A DNA stretch of 64,000 nt from Coniella vitis (GCA_011317545.1 WUJK01000009.1:1612001-1676000), one strand, 5' to 3'. Numbered from the stretch's first letter, positions 37,288-50,400 are shown. Program-made: numbers and translations. Notes: generated from the sequence alone by a model not told the origin.

Positions 37288-40180
37288 ATGTCCTTTGTTG
37301 AACCGCTTGCTTGCTCCTCAACGGCCGGATCTGGGCGGCCTCCGTTCAATCAGCAACATACCCAGGATCGCTTGCGTGAAGCCACTAGATCGCCTCCCAT
37401 GATGGGGAATCTGAAAAAGAATCGCAAATCCGCCTTCAGGGAAGTGGGGTTGGTCTCAGATGGAGTCGCCGTTTCTATTGTCAACCAGGCCGCCTTGCCA
37501 GAAACGAGCCAGTGCACGCCGCCCAACGAACCAGCGCCAACGCCGCTAAACACGACGCCTCGTGGCGAAGATCACCTTATCAGACAGTCGAAAGACACTC
37601 AAGACGCTCCTACGGGTGACGAGAACCAGGACTCGCAGCACTATTCAACCCAGCAAGTACCGGAGGGCTCCACGACGTCTTCAGAGCCCTCCTCGCCGCA
37701 ATCATCTATAGAAAAAACGCCGTGGTACGCTAAGCTCGCAACAGGGAGACGGACAAGAATGAGGTCGGGCTCAAATGCGCCGCCATCTCCCATCCAAGGC
37801 CTGCCCACAATGACCATGCTCGTACTCGTTGTTGCACTTGTCGCTCCGTTATTGGGTCGTAGCGACCGCGACCCTGCCTCCGTCGTGGATGCTGGCCCCA
37901 TTCGACGCAGGGCAGATAGCCCAACTGCCGTGTGCGCCAGGTGGGCTCAACAAAGTAAGTGCAGCTTCCACTGGCTTGACCTGTTTTCGTACGATTCCCT
38001 CGTATCTAGCTATCTTGATAGCGGTGATTGCAAGCGGCTGTACTGACATGCTCATATCAGCTGCATTACTAAACGGCACTCTGTATATATATGGCGGTGA
38101 AGCAAAGACAGGCATAGACCAAGTGAACAACACCTGGAATAACGACTTCCTCACGCTCGACCTTACCCAATCCTGGGGCACTGGCTCGCCCACCCTGACT
38201 GGCCTCCCTCAGCCGAGCGGACCCCCAGCTGTCGCGCTTGGCTATCTGTGGAATGACTATAACAACCTGTATCTCTACGGAGGCGAATTTTCCGACAATC
38301 CATACGTGGAACCAGCTGCCGTTGGCACCTGGAAATACGATATCGCCGCAGCTTCCTGGACAGAGTATACCAATCTCGTGACGTCAGCTGGTAACAACTC
38401 CGCCGCTGGGGGCGTGGCTGTCCAACGTGCCGCAGAAGGGGCGGGCGTCAGTGTCCCTGAGCTAGGACTGAGTTGGTACTTTGGTGGCCACCTTGATGTG
38501 GCTACTACGCCTGGCTGGAGTGACCAAGTTGCGCGTGTCTACCTGAAGAGTCTACTCGAGTTCACCCACCCGGGGTATACGAACGATGCCATCTCTTCCT
38601 TGTCGGGAACGGGCGCACCTGCTGAGGGTGCGTACCGCAATATTACAGAGGGCGGCCTGCAGACCAGCAGTGGATTCGCAGAGCGTGCAGACGGCCTACT
38701 GATCTTTGTCCCTGGCTGGGGCGCCTCGGGGGTACTTATTGGCCTGGCAGGAGGTACGGCGACTGAGTTTACCCACGACATGTCAACATTGGACGTATAC
38801 GATATTGCCAGCTCCCAATGGTATCATCAGCAGTCGAGTGGCACCGCGCCTGGGGTGCGAGTCAATCCTTGTGCGGTCGTTGCAAGCGCACCAGACGCAT
38901 CCAGTTTTCAGATCTATGTATATGGTGGCCAGAATTTGCAGCCTGCAGTAAGTACCATCTATTCTTGACAACAACAGCAGAAAAATAAAGAAGGACATTG
39001 AGATACATAAGTCGATATAATCAGTGGTTAACAGTAATGGCGCGGACAGGGCGATCAAATCCAATATGATGACATGTACATCTTGTCGATTCCAGCCTTC
39101 ACCTGGATTGGCCCCATCACCCAGACTGGTTCCGGAATTCCTTCTGCGCGTGCTGGGCATACCTGTAATCTTCGCGATGGGCAAATGGTTGTCGTCGGGG
39201 GCTTCAACACTACAGTCACCACCTGTGACAGTCCTGGCATCTATGTTTTTAATGCTTCGTCCCTCGAATGGTCGTCTTCCTTCACCGCACTCAGCACCTC
39301 AGACGATGTCGACCCGGGCAACACAGTCCTGTCCGACAGCTATGGCTACACTGTCCCGGACGAGGTTGTTAGTGTTATTGGCGGCAATCCGTTAGGATCC
39401 GCAACAGTTACGACACCTATTTCGAGTGCTACTGGCGGACCTTTTGCCACGGGAAAACCTCCCGTGTATACAATCACCGCGTCCGGGGCTACAACAACTG
39501 TTACGCCGCCTGCCAAGACCGGAACCACCGTATCGGGTACAAGCAGCTCGGGTATTGACGGTGGTCTTATTGCTGCCATCGTCGTTGCTTGCCTCGCCGG
39601 CGTTGCAGCAGGCTACCTTGGGTACTGTGCCTGGCTGTATAGGCGGCAAGTCCGAGCCTACAAGACGCATCTTGCAGTTACGAATCGCTTCCCCGCGCGC
39701 TCCGCAAGCCACGGCAGCTTTGGACGGATGCTGGCCTTTGGCCGCAAGACGGGCAGCAAACGCACGCCCGAGGCTCAAACAATGAGCGAGAAACAAGCCT
39801 GGGCTGCTGGACACAAGCGCGATGCGAGCGGCGCATCCAGCGTCGGCAACGAGTCGTTTGGATGGGTCGGACGAGAAAACCTGCTCGATCCTTTTGCAAG
39901 CAAGACTACACCCACCAGCACCGCGTCCTGGCCAAGTCCCTGGAGCGTGACGGGAGAAACCCATGTTGGCAGGTCGTCTGGCACCGGCTCAGGGACCGGT
40001 AGTGGGGACGTCGGTACTGAATTTAGGCGGGCTAGAGCAGAAAGCGGCGGCGGCGGCAGTACCACGAGTTCGACTGAGGGCTTACTCGAGGGCCGTGAAC
40101 CGAGTTTCTTTTCTGTCATTCTTGGCCCTAGGAGAGCCTTGAGGGTTGTGAATGGTTTGGAAGAGAGTGAAGGATCCTGA
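37288..40180 (+). CDS. Kelch-repeat membrane protein with cytosolic tail
   Basis: Exons 37,288-37,954, 38,061-38,947 and 39,050-40,180 join to 894 aa. Residues 1-170 are polar and disordered. A hydrophobic stretch follows (MTMLVLVVALVAPLLG, about 172-187), either a signal anchor or, if translation starts at its Met near 37,801, a signal peptide. The middle has kelch blades, recognisable by LYIYGGEA, LYLYGGEF, LSWYFGGHL, IYVYGGQN and MVVVGGFN. A Thr/Ser/Pro-rich stalk precedes one membrane helix (GLIAAIVVACLAGVAAGYLG) followed by basic YRRQVRAYK and a Ser/Gly-rich tail. Fungal proteins of this layout sit at the cell surface or wall and often relate to polarity or matrix binding, but the role is unknown. 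Introns are 106 and 102 nt. Confidence 0.85.
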
Positions 40181-40549
40181 TTTTGTTCCTGAATACCACG
40201 GTTCAAGAATGAGTGCACAGCTTCGAATGTATAATTCCTAGGTGACGACCTTTATCTGAATCTTCTTGAGAAGTGCTATGATATCAGGAATGGCATGTTT
40301 GGTACTATGTACGGTTGCTAGATGCTCGGTTTTATTCCCTGCTTTTTGCCTTTTTGCTAATTCGATACCCGCATACGAATTGACTCGTTCGCAACCGAAC
40401 GGTGATGTAACGGGTGTTTCTTCTTCTATACATGATTCACTAAGCAGTTTTGCATGAAGAGCCTAACGCAGCGATATGGCAGGAGTTTACAAATCATGAC
40501 CAATGACGCCCATCATAATGGGATGTGATGTGTAATGTTATGTAGGAAA
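40181..40549. other. Convergent intergenic region
   Basis: This is 369 bases between convergent stop codons. It contains an exact TACTATGTAC at 40,303-40,312 and nothing else I can support. Confidence 0.5.
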
Positions 40550-42375
40550 TTAAAGTTTCGTGTTGGCCACCTTGCCCGTCAGTTCCTTCGTGATACCAAG
40601 CCCAGCTGCCCTTCCGGAAAAGACGCAGCCCCCAAGGAACGTTCCTTCGAGTGAATTGTAGCCATGCACACCACCGCCTCCGAAACCTGCCGCCTCCCCA
40701 GCAGCGTACAGGCCAGGGAATGGCTCGCCGCTCGGCTTCATGACATTGCCCTCCAGGTTCGTCTCGAGGCCGCCGAGTGTCTTGCGCGTGAGCAGATTCA
40801 TACGCACCGCAATGAGCGGGCCATGGGTCGGATCCAGCAGGCGGTGCGGTGTAGCGACGCGGCCCCTCTTATCGGGCCAATAGTTGCGCCCATTGTGTAT
40901 GAGCATGGCCTGGGCATCTTTGGAGTAGGGGTTCTCAAACTGGCTATCGCGCGTTTCCACAACCTCTTTGATGGCTTCGTAGTCCAGATGCGGACCATTG
41001 CGCTCCTTGGCAAGCGCATTCATGCCGACTACCAGGTCTTGCAGGTTGTCCTCAACGACGAAGTCGACGCCGTGCTTTTGGAAGTTTTGCACCGGAATGG
41101 TGCCCTTTTTGCCAAAGACGCGTTGCAAGAAAAGCTGTACATAGCTCTTACTCGCGAGGTCGGGGTTCTGCTCTGAGCCCGAAAGAGCAAACTCACGCGC
41201 AATGATGGACTGGTCGAGGATGAACCACGTGTAGTCGTATCCTGTGCTACATATATATTTGAGCGTAGCTAGAGTGTCGGAGCCGGGGAAAAGGAATGGT
41301 GGCAGCCTCTTGCCGGTGGCGTCGAGCCAAAGGGAGGATGGCCCCGGTAAGACACGAATGCCATGGCCGGGCCAGACGGAGTTCCAATTCGCGAGGCCTT
41401 CGGTGTAGCTAGCAGGAAACAGAAGAAGAGTCAACATTGGCATGTGGACAGGACGTACAGTCCGAGGCAACACAAGAACGCTCAAACACAGGAATATGGG
41501 TGTACGTACTGCCACATTCGATCTTTGTTGATCACATTCGCACCGGCTGCCTCTGTGATGCCAATCATGCGCCCGTCAACGTGTGCTGGTACACCGATGA
41601 CAAAGTTCTCTGGAACTTTGGGCCCCAGTCTGTCAATAGGCCATGCTGCCTTGACCGCCTCGACATTGCCTCCAATGCCACCAGAAGAGACGAGTACAGC
41701 AGAGCCATACAGCTCGAATTCACCCTCGACGTTGCGGCTCGTCTTCACGCCCCGCGCCGAGTCATCTGATTCCAGCACACGGCCCTTGACGCCTATCACA
41801 CGGCCTGTAGTCTCATCGACAAGCAACTTGTCGACCATGTGCCTGAATTTGAATTTGACAGTGCCCTCCTTCTCCTTGGCCTTGACAGGCTCTGCAAAGA
41901 CGCGCACAATCTCTGGGCCCACGCCCCAGGTAATGTGGAAGCGGGGCACCGAGTTGCCATGGCCGTCTGCTCTTCCCGCACCCCGCTCTGCCCAGCCGAC
42001 GTTGAAGAGAAAGCCCATGCCTCGGGCCTTGAGATATTTCTCCATATCGTCGGTGGCAAAGTTGACAAAGGCCTCAGCCCATTTCCGCGGCCAATAGTCC
42101 TCCTGTTCGCGGTCAAAGGCGGCCGAGTTGAACCAGTCGCGCATGGCGAGCTCACGCGAGTCCTTGATGCCCATGCGCCGTTGTTCTGTCGAGTCGACGC
42201 AAAAGATGCCCCCGAGAGACCAGAAGGCTTGGCCGCCTAGGTTGCCGGCGTTTTCCTGGTCGATAATGACAACGGGGACATTGTTGCGGCTGAGCTCGAA
42301 GGCAGCGACCAGGCCAGCAAGGCCGCCGCCAACGATGAGGACAGGCTTCTGCTCCGATTCCAAAGGCATTGGCAT
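40550..42375 (-). CDS. FAD-dependent dehydrogenase (FAD-binding-2 / COG3573 type)
   Basis: Exons 42,375-41,510 and 41,408-40,550 (101-nt intron) join to 574 aa. The N-terminal dinucleotide fold is PVLIVGGGLAGLVAAFEL followed by VVIIDQE. Next come GGQAFWSLGGIFCVDS, QRRMGIKDS and GWAERGAG, all typical of COG3573 flavoproteins, which are common in bacteria and also found in fungi. The joint DRMW/HYTEGLANWNSVWPGHG matches the family. The C-terminal FAD-contacting motif is GLYAAGEAAGFGGGGVHGYN. Relatives include fumarate reductase flavoproteins and 3-ketosteroid dehydrogenases, but the substrate is unknown. I chose the first ATG; a TTG-started extension upstream lacks support. No mitochondrial presequence is evident. 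Confidence 0.9.
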
Positions 42376-44003
42376 GAAGGGATCTTGCCTTGTCCCGTGG
42401 AGTGGCTTGGAGGCTAGACAGATGGATATGCTCGCGGACTTTGGAGCTTGTCCAGCTGTGAGAAGCAACACTCGTTCGTTAGCTTTGGGGCTTTGTTAAC
42501 GCGGTTTCCGAAGATGATGAAAGCAGAGATCAATTGTGAGACTAGCAGATGTATTATTCCAAAAGCACAGAATAGAGCTGTTCTACATCATGTTGCTCCA
42601 ACCTACCGGCGGCCCAAAACGTAACGGATGGGATGGGGTGATATACTGTCAGTCACTATGTAAGTAACGAGTGGGGTACTGTAGGGCCGCTGTATTATGG
42701 TGGTGCTGGCATTGGTGGCTTTGGACCCCCTGTAAGCACCCGCTGTAGCTGGAGAATAAGGCCCTGCAGCAACCTCGGCTCGCTAGTCCGCAGAGCACAC
42801 CTCGATTACCCCACGGGGCAAGCCATATGGCAGGAATGCGCGCAGTTCCTAGGCTTGTGACAAAGTACACCGGTACCTACAACGTGTCGCCGCTAAGGAG
42901 CTTCCAGTTTCAGGTCTTCATCTCCTAGGCCCCCATCATCCGACACCTTGTCCGCGGCCCCCGCCATGAGCCGGTGTGTGCGAGCCATCAGGAACTTGCA
43001 TGTCCCGACCAGGTATCTCCATCCATTGGCCTTCATTTCCGCACTCAAACTTGCAAGACTTGATCATTACCGGCAAGGCGTCACATGTGTGGAATTAGGC
43101 CGCATATACGGCTACACAGCTCGACGAAGCACAACCATGGCCGGAAGAAAAGGCATCTTTCGTTTTGTGAATGTTTGTCGCGCATTGCCCTACTCGAACC
43201 CATAATGTTCCCATAACCAGGCCATGCCCAAACCCAAAAATGCTTTCATCCTATTCATGCCGTCTTGACCGTAGGCAACAGCTGCACAAGAGCACCTGAA
43301 CGCCCGAATGTTACCTAATTCCTCCCCGTCGGTAGGTGCCGACGTACCGTAAAGTGCATCGCGAAAAGTGCCGAAACTGGTCATTCTTTGCGACTTCTTG
43401 TCCATGTAGGATGATCCTGTAGACATGACGCCATTCTAGACCACATGTCAGGCAATGATTTTCGCGCGAACTGCAGAAACCTCCGCTCTAGGAGTTTGAT
43501 GGTTGCCGTGGATGGCGACATGTTGTCTTTTCAATGAAGCCTTATTGAGCTTCCATGACAGACAGATTCTCCCTCTTGACTATCAAGTGCAGTGATTTGC
43601 CCCCTCGTTGCCGCACTTGAGCAAAGAGGAACATTGGTCCTCCGACACCTGAATATATCTGTATGCGCGTTTCAATTATGCGCAATTTCTCTCACGCCGT
43701 CTCCGCTCCTGATTCATTCAGACGCGGTGGTTGGAGACAGAGAAGTGCACGGAAGCCGCGGACCGCTTGCCTCGAATCTTTGCAAAACGCAGGCTGTGGT
43801 TTTCGCCACCTGACTGCTGAATGATGCATTCAACCTTCGATCAGTAGACTGACAACTGCTGAAGCGGACCGCTATTCCACTGAGACATGACCATACTTAG
43901 TAGCGGCTGGCATACCTCCTCATCAGACATCATTTCAAGTAGAGCTCACGGTGGGGCCATAGACAACCGTCAAATGGCAACTTGCTCGTACCTGGCTCTG
44001 AGC
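42376..44003. other. Intergenic, no supported gene
   Basis: This 1.6 kb lies upstream of the FAD dehydrogenase gene and downstream of the next minus-strand gene. Only short frames without domains are present. Confidence 0.45.
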
Positions 44004-45317
44004 CTAAGCAAAGCGCACCTCTGGAGGGTGTTTGAACATGCGCAATTCAGCGGCAGCACTTCCCAGCTCCTTGCGCAAAATCGCACCAAGGTTCTCAAGC
44101 ACTAGATTCCCGACCAACTCAGCCTCGGCTTCCTGGCCAGACCGCGTCAAATGTTGGGCAGCATCCGTCGCCATAAAGACAATTCTTTTGACGGTCCTGC
44201 GTGAGGCTCCAGTAGCGTCTGCCAGCAGTGTCTTCTGGCCCGCCTTGGTTTCTTGATACATGCGGTTCTTGAGACTTTCTAGCATGGGTGACTTGAGATA
44301 CTTGACAGCCAAGGTAGCGTCAGGGTGTGTGGGATGGTGCAAATCAAGATGTGCTCTATCAATTTGTACCCACTTGGCCAGCCTGCGTAATTGCTCGCTC
44401 ATGGCAGCAAAAGCATCAAAGAGAGTCTCCGAAGGCCGAGAGCGCTGCCACGCGAATACTGTAGAAGATACAGACAACGTTCTCCAAGACTTGAGCGCAA
44501 TAGCATCGAATAGATCGTTCGTGCGGAACATATCGCCAGCTCGAATGATGGAAGCATACCCGTTATCGAGAGTAGTGCCTGGAGAAATCTTGGACCGGAC
44601 CAAGAGATAGAGCAGGTTTGAGGCATGTGCGGTTTGCTTCTCAGCAAGTGAATCGTGTCCATGGCTACACATCCACCGATCAAGCCACGCCCAGGCCACC
44701 TCTTCTAAGCCTTCCTCAACCATGAAGGGAATCAGATTGTTGAGCAAAGCTTGACATTCGACAAAGGACAGGTCTCGCTCAAGTCCAGATGAGCGGAGCC
44801 ACTGTAGAACACGTAGAGCCGTTCCTGAAGTGGCCATAGACTCGTTGATGGAGATGGATGATGACTGAGATATTGCCTGGCTTTTCGCCATCAAGATACC
44901 AGCAGCGCGTTGAGGGCTCATCAAGCCCTTGGCCACGGCCTGATCAAAGATATCCATGGGATCACGTTCAGCCGGCGGAGGAGCGTTGTAAGGGTCATAG
45001 CTGAAAAGAGGATTGGAGAGGATGGCGCGCACATGGCGATCGGTGGGTCGGCGATGGGAGTCGTGATTAGGCGACGCAGCAACAGCGGCGGCGGCGGCGG
45101 CGGCTGAAGTTACGCCGGTCAATGCGGCAGGCATGTGCGAAGAGTCGGATGGTATGCTTTGAGGCCAGAAGCCATGTTCTTTGTCGAGGTTCTTACGGAA
45201 TGAGGTGGTCAAGGCATTGAGCAGACGTTGAGACTCGCGTTGATTCAGCGGAGGAGGATGATGAACCTTGGCCAGTAACGTGTTGACAGGATTCAAGAGC
45301 GTCTTTGTGCCGAGCAT
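44004..45317 (-). CDS. Conserved-type hypothetical protein, possibly mitochondrial
   Basis: A single exon encodes 437 aa from a clear ATG. I do not recognise a domain. The N-terminus, MLGTKTLLNPVNTLLAKVHH, is basic and lacks acidic residues, which would suit a mitochondrial presequence. A polyalanine run (SAAAAAAAVAAS) follows near residue 72. The rest is helical: HVRAILSNPLFSYDPYNAPP, DPMDIFDQAVAKGLMSPQRA, and paired helices around EVAWAWLDRWM that resemble helical-repeat proteins. It has ordinary codon use and no introns, unlike most neighbours. It could be a fungal mitochondrial gene-expression factor, but that is a guess. Confidence 0.75.
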   Translation of the reverse strand: MLGTKTLLNPVNTLLAKVHHPPPLNQRESQRLLNALTTSFRKNLDKEHGFWPQSIPSDSSHMPAALTGVTSAAAAAAAVAASPNHDSHRRPTDRHVRAILSNPLFSYDPYNAPPPAERDPMDIFDQAVAKGLMSPQRAAGILMAKSQAISQSSSISINESMATSGTALRVLQWLRSSGLERDLSFVECQALLNNLIPFMVEEGLEEVAWAWLDRWMCSHGHDSLAEKQTAHASNLLYLLVRSKISPGTTLDNGYASIIRAGDMFRTNDLFDAIALKSWRTLSVSSTVFAWQRSRPSETLFDAFAAMSEQLRRLAKWVQIDRAHLDLHHPTHPDATLAVKYLKSPMLESLKNRMYQETKAGQKTLLADATGASRRTVKRIVFMATDAAQHLTRSGQEAEAELVGNLVLENLGAILRKELGSAAAELRMFKHPPEVRFA

Positions 45318-47495
45318 CTTGACTCGCTCTCAGGATCCAGACCGCCGAATATGCTTTGGTTTTGAGAAAGGAGAGAGGGGGGTGGCTTGAAGGGACGGCA
45401 GTGACGGTTAGTGGTGACGACGATGGCTTCACGCAGGAAATATGGGATCCTGCCTCTATATCGTGATTGGCTCTCTAGGCAGCGCCCATCAGGCCAAACT
45501 GTTTCGTGCGATTTGTAGGTCAAGCGTCACTGAGGCGGATTCGCGGGACACCGTGCAAATTGAAGGTGGGAGTGCAAGTCGCTGGGTCGAGTCACGTCAT
45601 GGCATGTCGTTGAAGTCGGCGCGCGAAGACGGGCGGTAGTGATTTGGAGTGCCCCACTTGGCCCAAAATGGGCAAGCGTGGTTACGAGCAGCGTGCTTGC
45701 CCTTGCTGTGCCCAGTTTTTGCTCGCCTGCCGCTAAATCGACCTGATCGACCAGGGGGGCCCACGAGCCATGAGCCACGCCCCGGGGCTTGAATTGCTTC
45801 CATGCAGCCAGAAAGCAGTGGCGACCAAACGGCACGTGATGAAAGCTAAAGACGATGCGGTAACGTATGGACAGTATATAACAGGGAGTCATAGCAGGCT
45901 AACCCAAGTGCCGGTACTGTGCTTGAGCTACTTGTCTATTCGCCAAGTTACAGTATTTTCTGCTTGACTTGCTCCATTGTATACTTGCACCCGAGTGCCG
46001 AATGCAATGCACTCATATATACACATAGTAGTACCTACAAGTAGCATTATAATCCCACCATACTCTGAGTTTAGGAGCAGGCAGGCTGCACGGGGCTAGC
46101 AGTCTTGCAGAGAGGTTCGTATATTATATATGCTACTACAAAATCTTTACGGTCCACAGCCTTTCTTACAATACGGGTAGCAACGCTGCACAGGCGACGC
46201 CGAGTCTATTATGCACCTTGTGGGGATGAGGGCGGGTGGCCTTGCCTTAACTTGTCTTGCCTAGGGCTGACATGGCTGATGCAGACAGACAGGCACGTCC
46301 ACATTGATCTCTGCCAAAGGACAAAAAGTCAAAAGAGCCTTCTTTTCGCGACCTGTGCCTGCAGGCTGAGCTGGCATGCAATGCTCAAGTGTGGCCGGGC
46401 CCTGACACCTGCTGGAGCTGCTTCCAGGCAAAGCCTGTCTGCTGCCAGCCCGCCAGTTTAGTGGCTCTCCCCCAGATTCTGCCACAGCAGGCCTAGTGGG
46501 CAGGGGCTGACAGAGCTACTATGTAGGGACACTGCTGGACTTATGTATTGTACCGTATGCACTAACCTGCCATATATAGGGCTGCGCAGGCTGGGTGTTA
46601 GGGGAGCGGCAGGCAGCCAAGTATGGCAGGCATAGCAAGGTACGCAGCTGGCCCGTGCCCACCCAAACCTTGCACCTTGCCCCCCTGTGCCCTGTGCCTC
46701 ACCACTCCAAATTCGTCCACCTGCACTGCTGCAGGGCCTAACACCAAGCGTCAAAGTGCCTTGCTTGCTTGCTGGACTGACTGACTTGGACTCGCTCGGG
46801 AACTTGTTGCTTCTCTCCCAGCAGTTGCCCCAAACCACCTCACGCCTAATTCCTCTTTTCTTTCTCAGCTCTTCCTCCCACCAGGACCACGACCACAACA
46901 TCACGACCACAACCACCACAACTGTCCAAAAGGAACGGTGAGTTTTTCAATATTCTGTACAGCATTCTTGGCCCCCCCTCCTCTTTGCTGCACTGCACCC
47001 CTCGCCCACATGCAAAGTGCAGCTCGACGTCTGCAGACCTGGCCCATGCCCCTCTGCTTTGCTTTGCCTCTTGAAGGAGTCAGGCTGCAGCTGCAGCTGT
47101 TACTACGTCCAAACTCAATTGCGGTCTGGCCGACGAACTACTTTTCCTCCTGTCCTTCTCTGGCTTTTCTCTGCCATTTCCTTTGCCGAACCTGTCCTCC
47201 TTCTGCTAGTTAGTTACACTGTGACCCAGTTCACTCCATACTGGTCCCATCACCATCCCCATCGCCATCGTTGTTCACGTTTCCCTAAGCTCAATAACGT
47301 CTTCGTTGGTTAGGGTCCAGCTAACAATTTCCCTTGCGGCAGCCTCCTTCACCTGGTCTTGCCCAGTAGTCTGACGATACTGCTCCCATCGCCAGCACCT
47401 GTCTTCTCTCCTCCTACCGACCGTCTCGCCCGTGCGATACCGTCGCCAACCTAACCCAACCCTACTCCTGCAGTGCCACAAACCCACAATAAACA
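45318..47495. promoter_or_regulatory. Divergent region and long pyrimidine-rich leader of DEF1-like gene
   Basis: This is 2.2 kb between divergent genes. TACTATGTA occurs at 46,518-46,526. From about 46,780 to 47,490 the plus strand is rich in C and T, like a long fungal 5' leader. A possible 5' UTR intron begins at GTGAGT (46,938) and could end at CAG (47,473); this is unproven. Confidence 0.45.
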
Positions 47496-50400
47496 ATGTC
47501 TGACGTACAGGCAAGGCCCGCTGCCGCACGCGGCAGGGGCTCTTCAGCTCGTGGCGGAAGAGGCGGTCTTTCCAGTCGGGGCGGTCGTGGCACCACGCGA
47601 TCTGCGGCTACCAACGGCGATTCAGAGCACACCTCGTTGCCCACCCTCGAAGACCAGGGCGAAATTGCAGACCTCAACAAGACACACGGCTCCAATCTCC
47701 CCGTTCTCAAGGAGCTCTTTCCCAACTGGTCCGAGGTCGATCTTTTGTACGCTTTGAAGGAAACGGATGGAGACGTTACAGTGACCATTGAGCGCATCGC
47801 CGAGGGTAAGCCTCTTCTTAATCAGCTCGTCCCTTGTTCATCTTCTTCTTCCCCTTTGTCCTTCCTGCGATGAGCGCGACACAAGAGAGCTGACCTGCCT
47901 GAACCTCTGCCTCCAGGTAACATCTCGCAATGGGGTGAGGTCTCTAGCCAGAAGAAGGACCGTACCAAGTCCAAGGCCAAGGACACTTTCACCACCACTA
48001 CTGGCGCCGACGGCCCAGCCGCTACCAGAACCGCTAGAGGCGGTCGCGTTGATGGCACCCGCGGTCGTGGTCGCGTTACAGACCGTGGCGGTCGCGGCGC
48101 TATCCGAGGACGATCCGTCAAACCTGCGACCGATGCCGCTCGTGCCAAGGAGAATCAACCACTCTCTGTGCCCACTGACGAATCCAATGCTTGGGATACG
48201 ACCAAGACCAACGACGATGGTGGTTGGGCCCAGGCTGCTGCCGCTAACTCCTGGGGCGCGTCTGCCGCGACCGACTCGACACCTGCTGTCGCGTCCAAGT
48301 CTGCTGAAACCCCTGTACCTGCCGCCGCCCCGCAGGGAACGCAAAAGACGTGGGCCAGCATGCTCCGACAGTCGACTGCCCCGAAGCCCGCCCCGCAGCC
48401 TCCCAAGGAGGTTCCTGCTATCAAGCCCGAGCCAGCCCTCGAACCCCTTCCCGCGGTCGCTGCCGAGCCTTCTCCAGCTCCAGCTGAAGCTGAAGCTGAA
48501 GCTGAAGCTGAAGCTGAAGCTCCAACTGAAACTGCCACGTCTGCTCCCGCTCCTGTCCCTGAGGATGAGCCCGAATCCATTGCCGAGCTGTCTGCGGAGC
48601 CCCAGGAAGAGCAAATTGCAGCAGACACTACTACGGTAGTTGTACCAGAAGTTGCGCTGCCGCCTTCCAAGGACCAATTGACTGAAACAAACCTTGAACA
48701 GGTTGCCGATATCTCCAACCCTCCCAGGACCGACACTGTCGCCAGCGAGGCTGCAGACTCCTGGGACCCACGTGCTGCCACGCTCAGCGCGACCGCTACT
48801 CCGCTTTCGGCCTCTCAGGCCCAACACCAGCCTCACAAGACCCCCGCCAGTGGCTTTGCTGCCACTGCCATCAAGGCTACCGAACGCACCGCGCTGCCCC
48901 GCACAGCACCGAACCATCAGCGACGATTCTTGGACCAGCAAGAGGCGGTCCGTATGCCTGTTGCCACTAACCAACAGCTCGAGCGAACTACCTTGCAATT
49001 TGGCGCCTTCAACCTCAACGGAGGCGAAGATGACATCGATGGCGACCGCGAGGAGCCCGAAACCCGCGCACAACCGCCCGCAGACTCCCCCGTCACTCAA
49101 CCTCGGGCCTCCCTGCCCCCTGCGCCTCAGGCTGCTTTGCCTGATGCGTACCCTGCGCAAAAGACCGTACCAGCTCTTCCTTCTGGTCCAACGTCTGCCG
49201 GTATGCCACATCAAGTCCTGGCGCAGTATGCGCGTGCGCCTCGGATCTCCCACTATGGGATGCTGACATGTGTCTAGTTGCTCAAGCTACTCCTACCGCC
49301 CCAGCCGTTCAGCAGACCGGTTCTCAAGGTAATCAAGCATACTTTCGTCTTTTCAAACTCTCGTCATCTGCATATCGAGGCCCAATTTACTAACACCATC
49401 GTCTGTACCAGCCGCGGCCCCTCAACCTCCCACACAGCCAGCTGCCCAACAATTTGGTCGATTCGGTCAAACCACGAGCCAAGAGCAGTCCCCATTCCCT
49501 CAGAAGCCCTTCGACACGTATAACCAAGGCAACCAACCTTCAGCTGCGCAGTCGCACTTGGACAACTTCCCCGGCCAACAGCCATCTCAGGCTCAGCCCC
49601 AGACCCAACAGCCTGCCGGTGCCTATAGCTCCGCGGCCGATCAATACTCATCTTACTACACTGCTGACCAGCAGAGCCGCCTTCCCTATAGCTTCTACGG
49701 CCAGGGCTATGGACAGCAGCAGCAACAGCAGCAGCAGCAGACAGGTCAGGGCCAGGGCCAGCAAGAGGGTGGAATTGGCTCCCGGGCCGGCTTTGGCGCA
49801 TACGGCGCATCCCAGGCTGACCTTGCCAGCCAATACCCTCAGAGCACCAACCAAACTCGTTTCGGTACTGCCGTATCACAGGATCAGAGCAGCGGAAACA
49901 CGACTCCCAACCCGTCAAGCACCCAAACCCAGCAGCCAACAAGCCAAACGCACCCCCAAAGCCACGTTGGTCAACAGCAGCATGGCAACCAGTACTTTGG
50001 CCAACAGCCGTACTATGGAGGGTACTACTCTGCTAACTACATGAACAACCAATATGGCTATGGTGGATTTGGTCCTTACGGAAAGGGTGGTGTTTACGGC
50101 CAGCCACACCACTATGGCATGTCTCAGCAGAGTCCTTATGACCACGGCTCCTCCGCCGCCAGTGGATATCCGCAATCCACTTTGCACCGCGCCGACAGTG
50201 GTGCAGCATCGGGGCTCGGTGACTATGGTCGCGCAGGCTCTGCTCAGTCCGCTGCGCAGCCAGGTCTCGGAGGCAGCGCTGGCTTCGGAGGCATTCATGA
50301 CGCTTTTGGCCGTGGCGCATCCTCCTATGGAGCTCAGACTGGCCAGGCTTTCAACGCTCCATCTACGCAGCCCAGTGGTGCCGCTTCGGGCAATGAGGAC

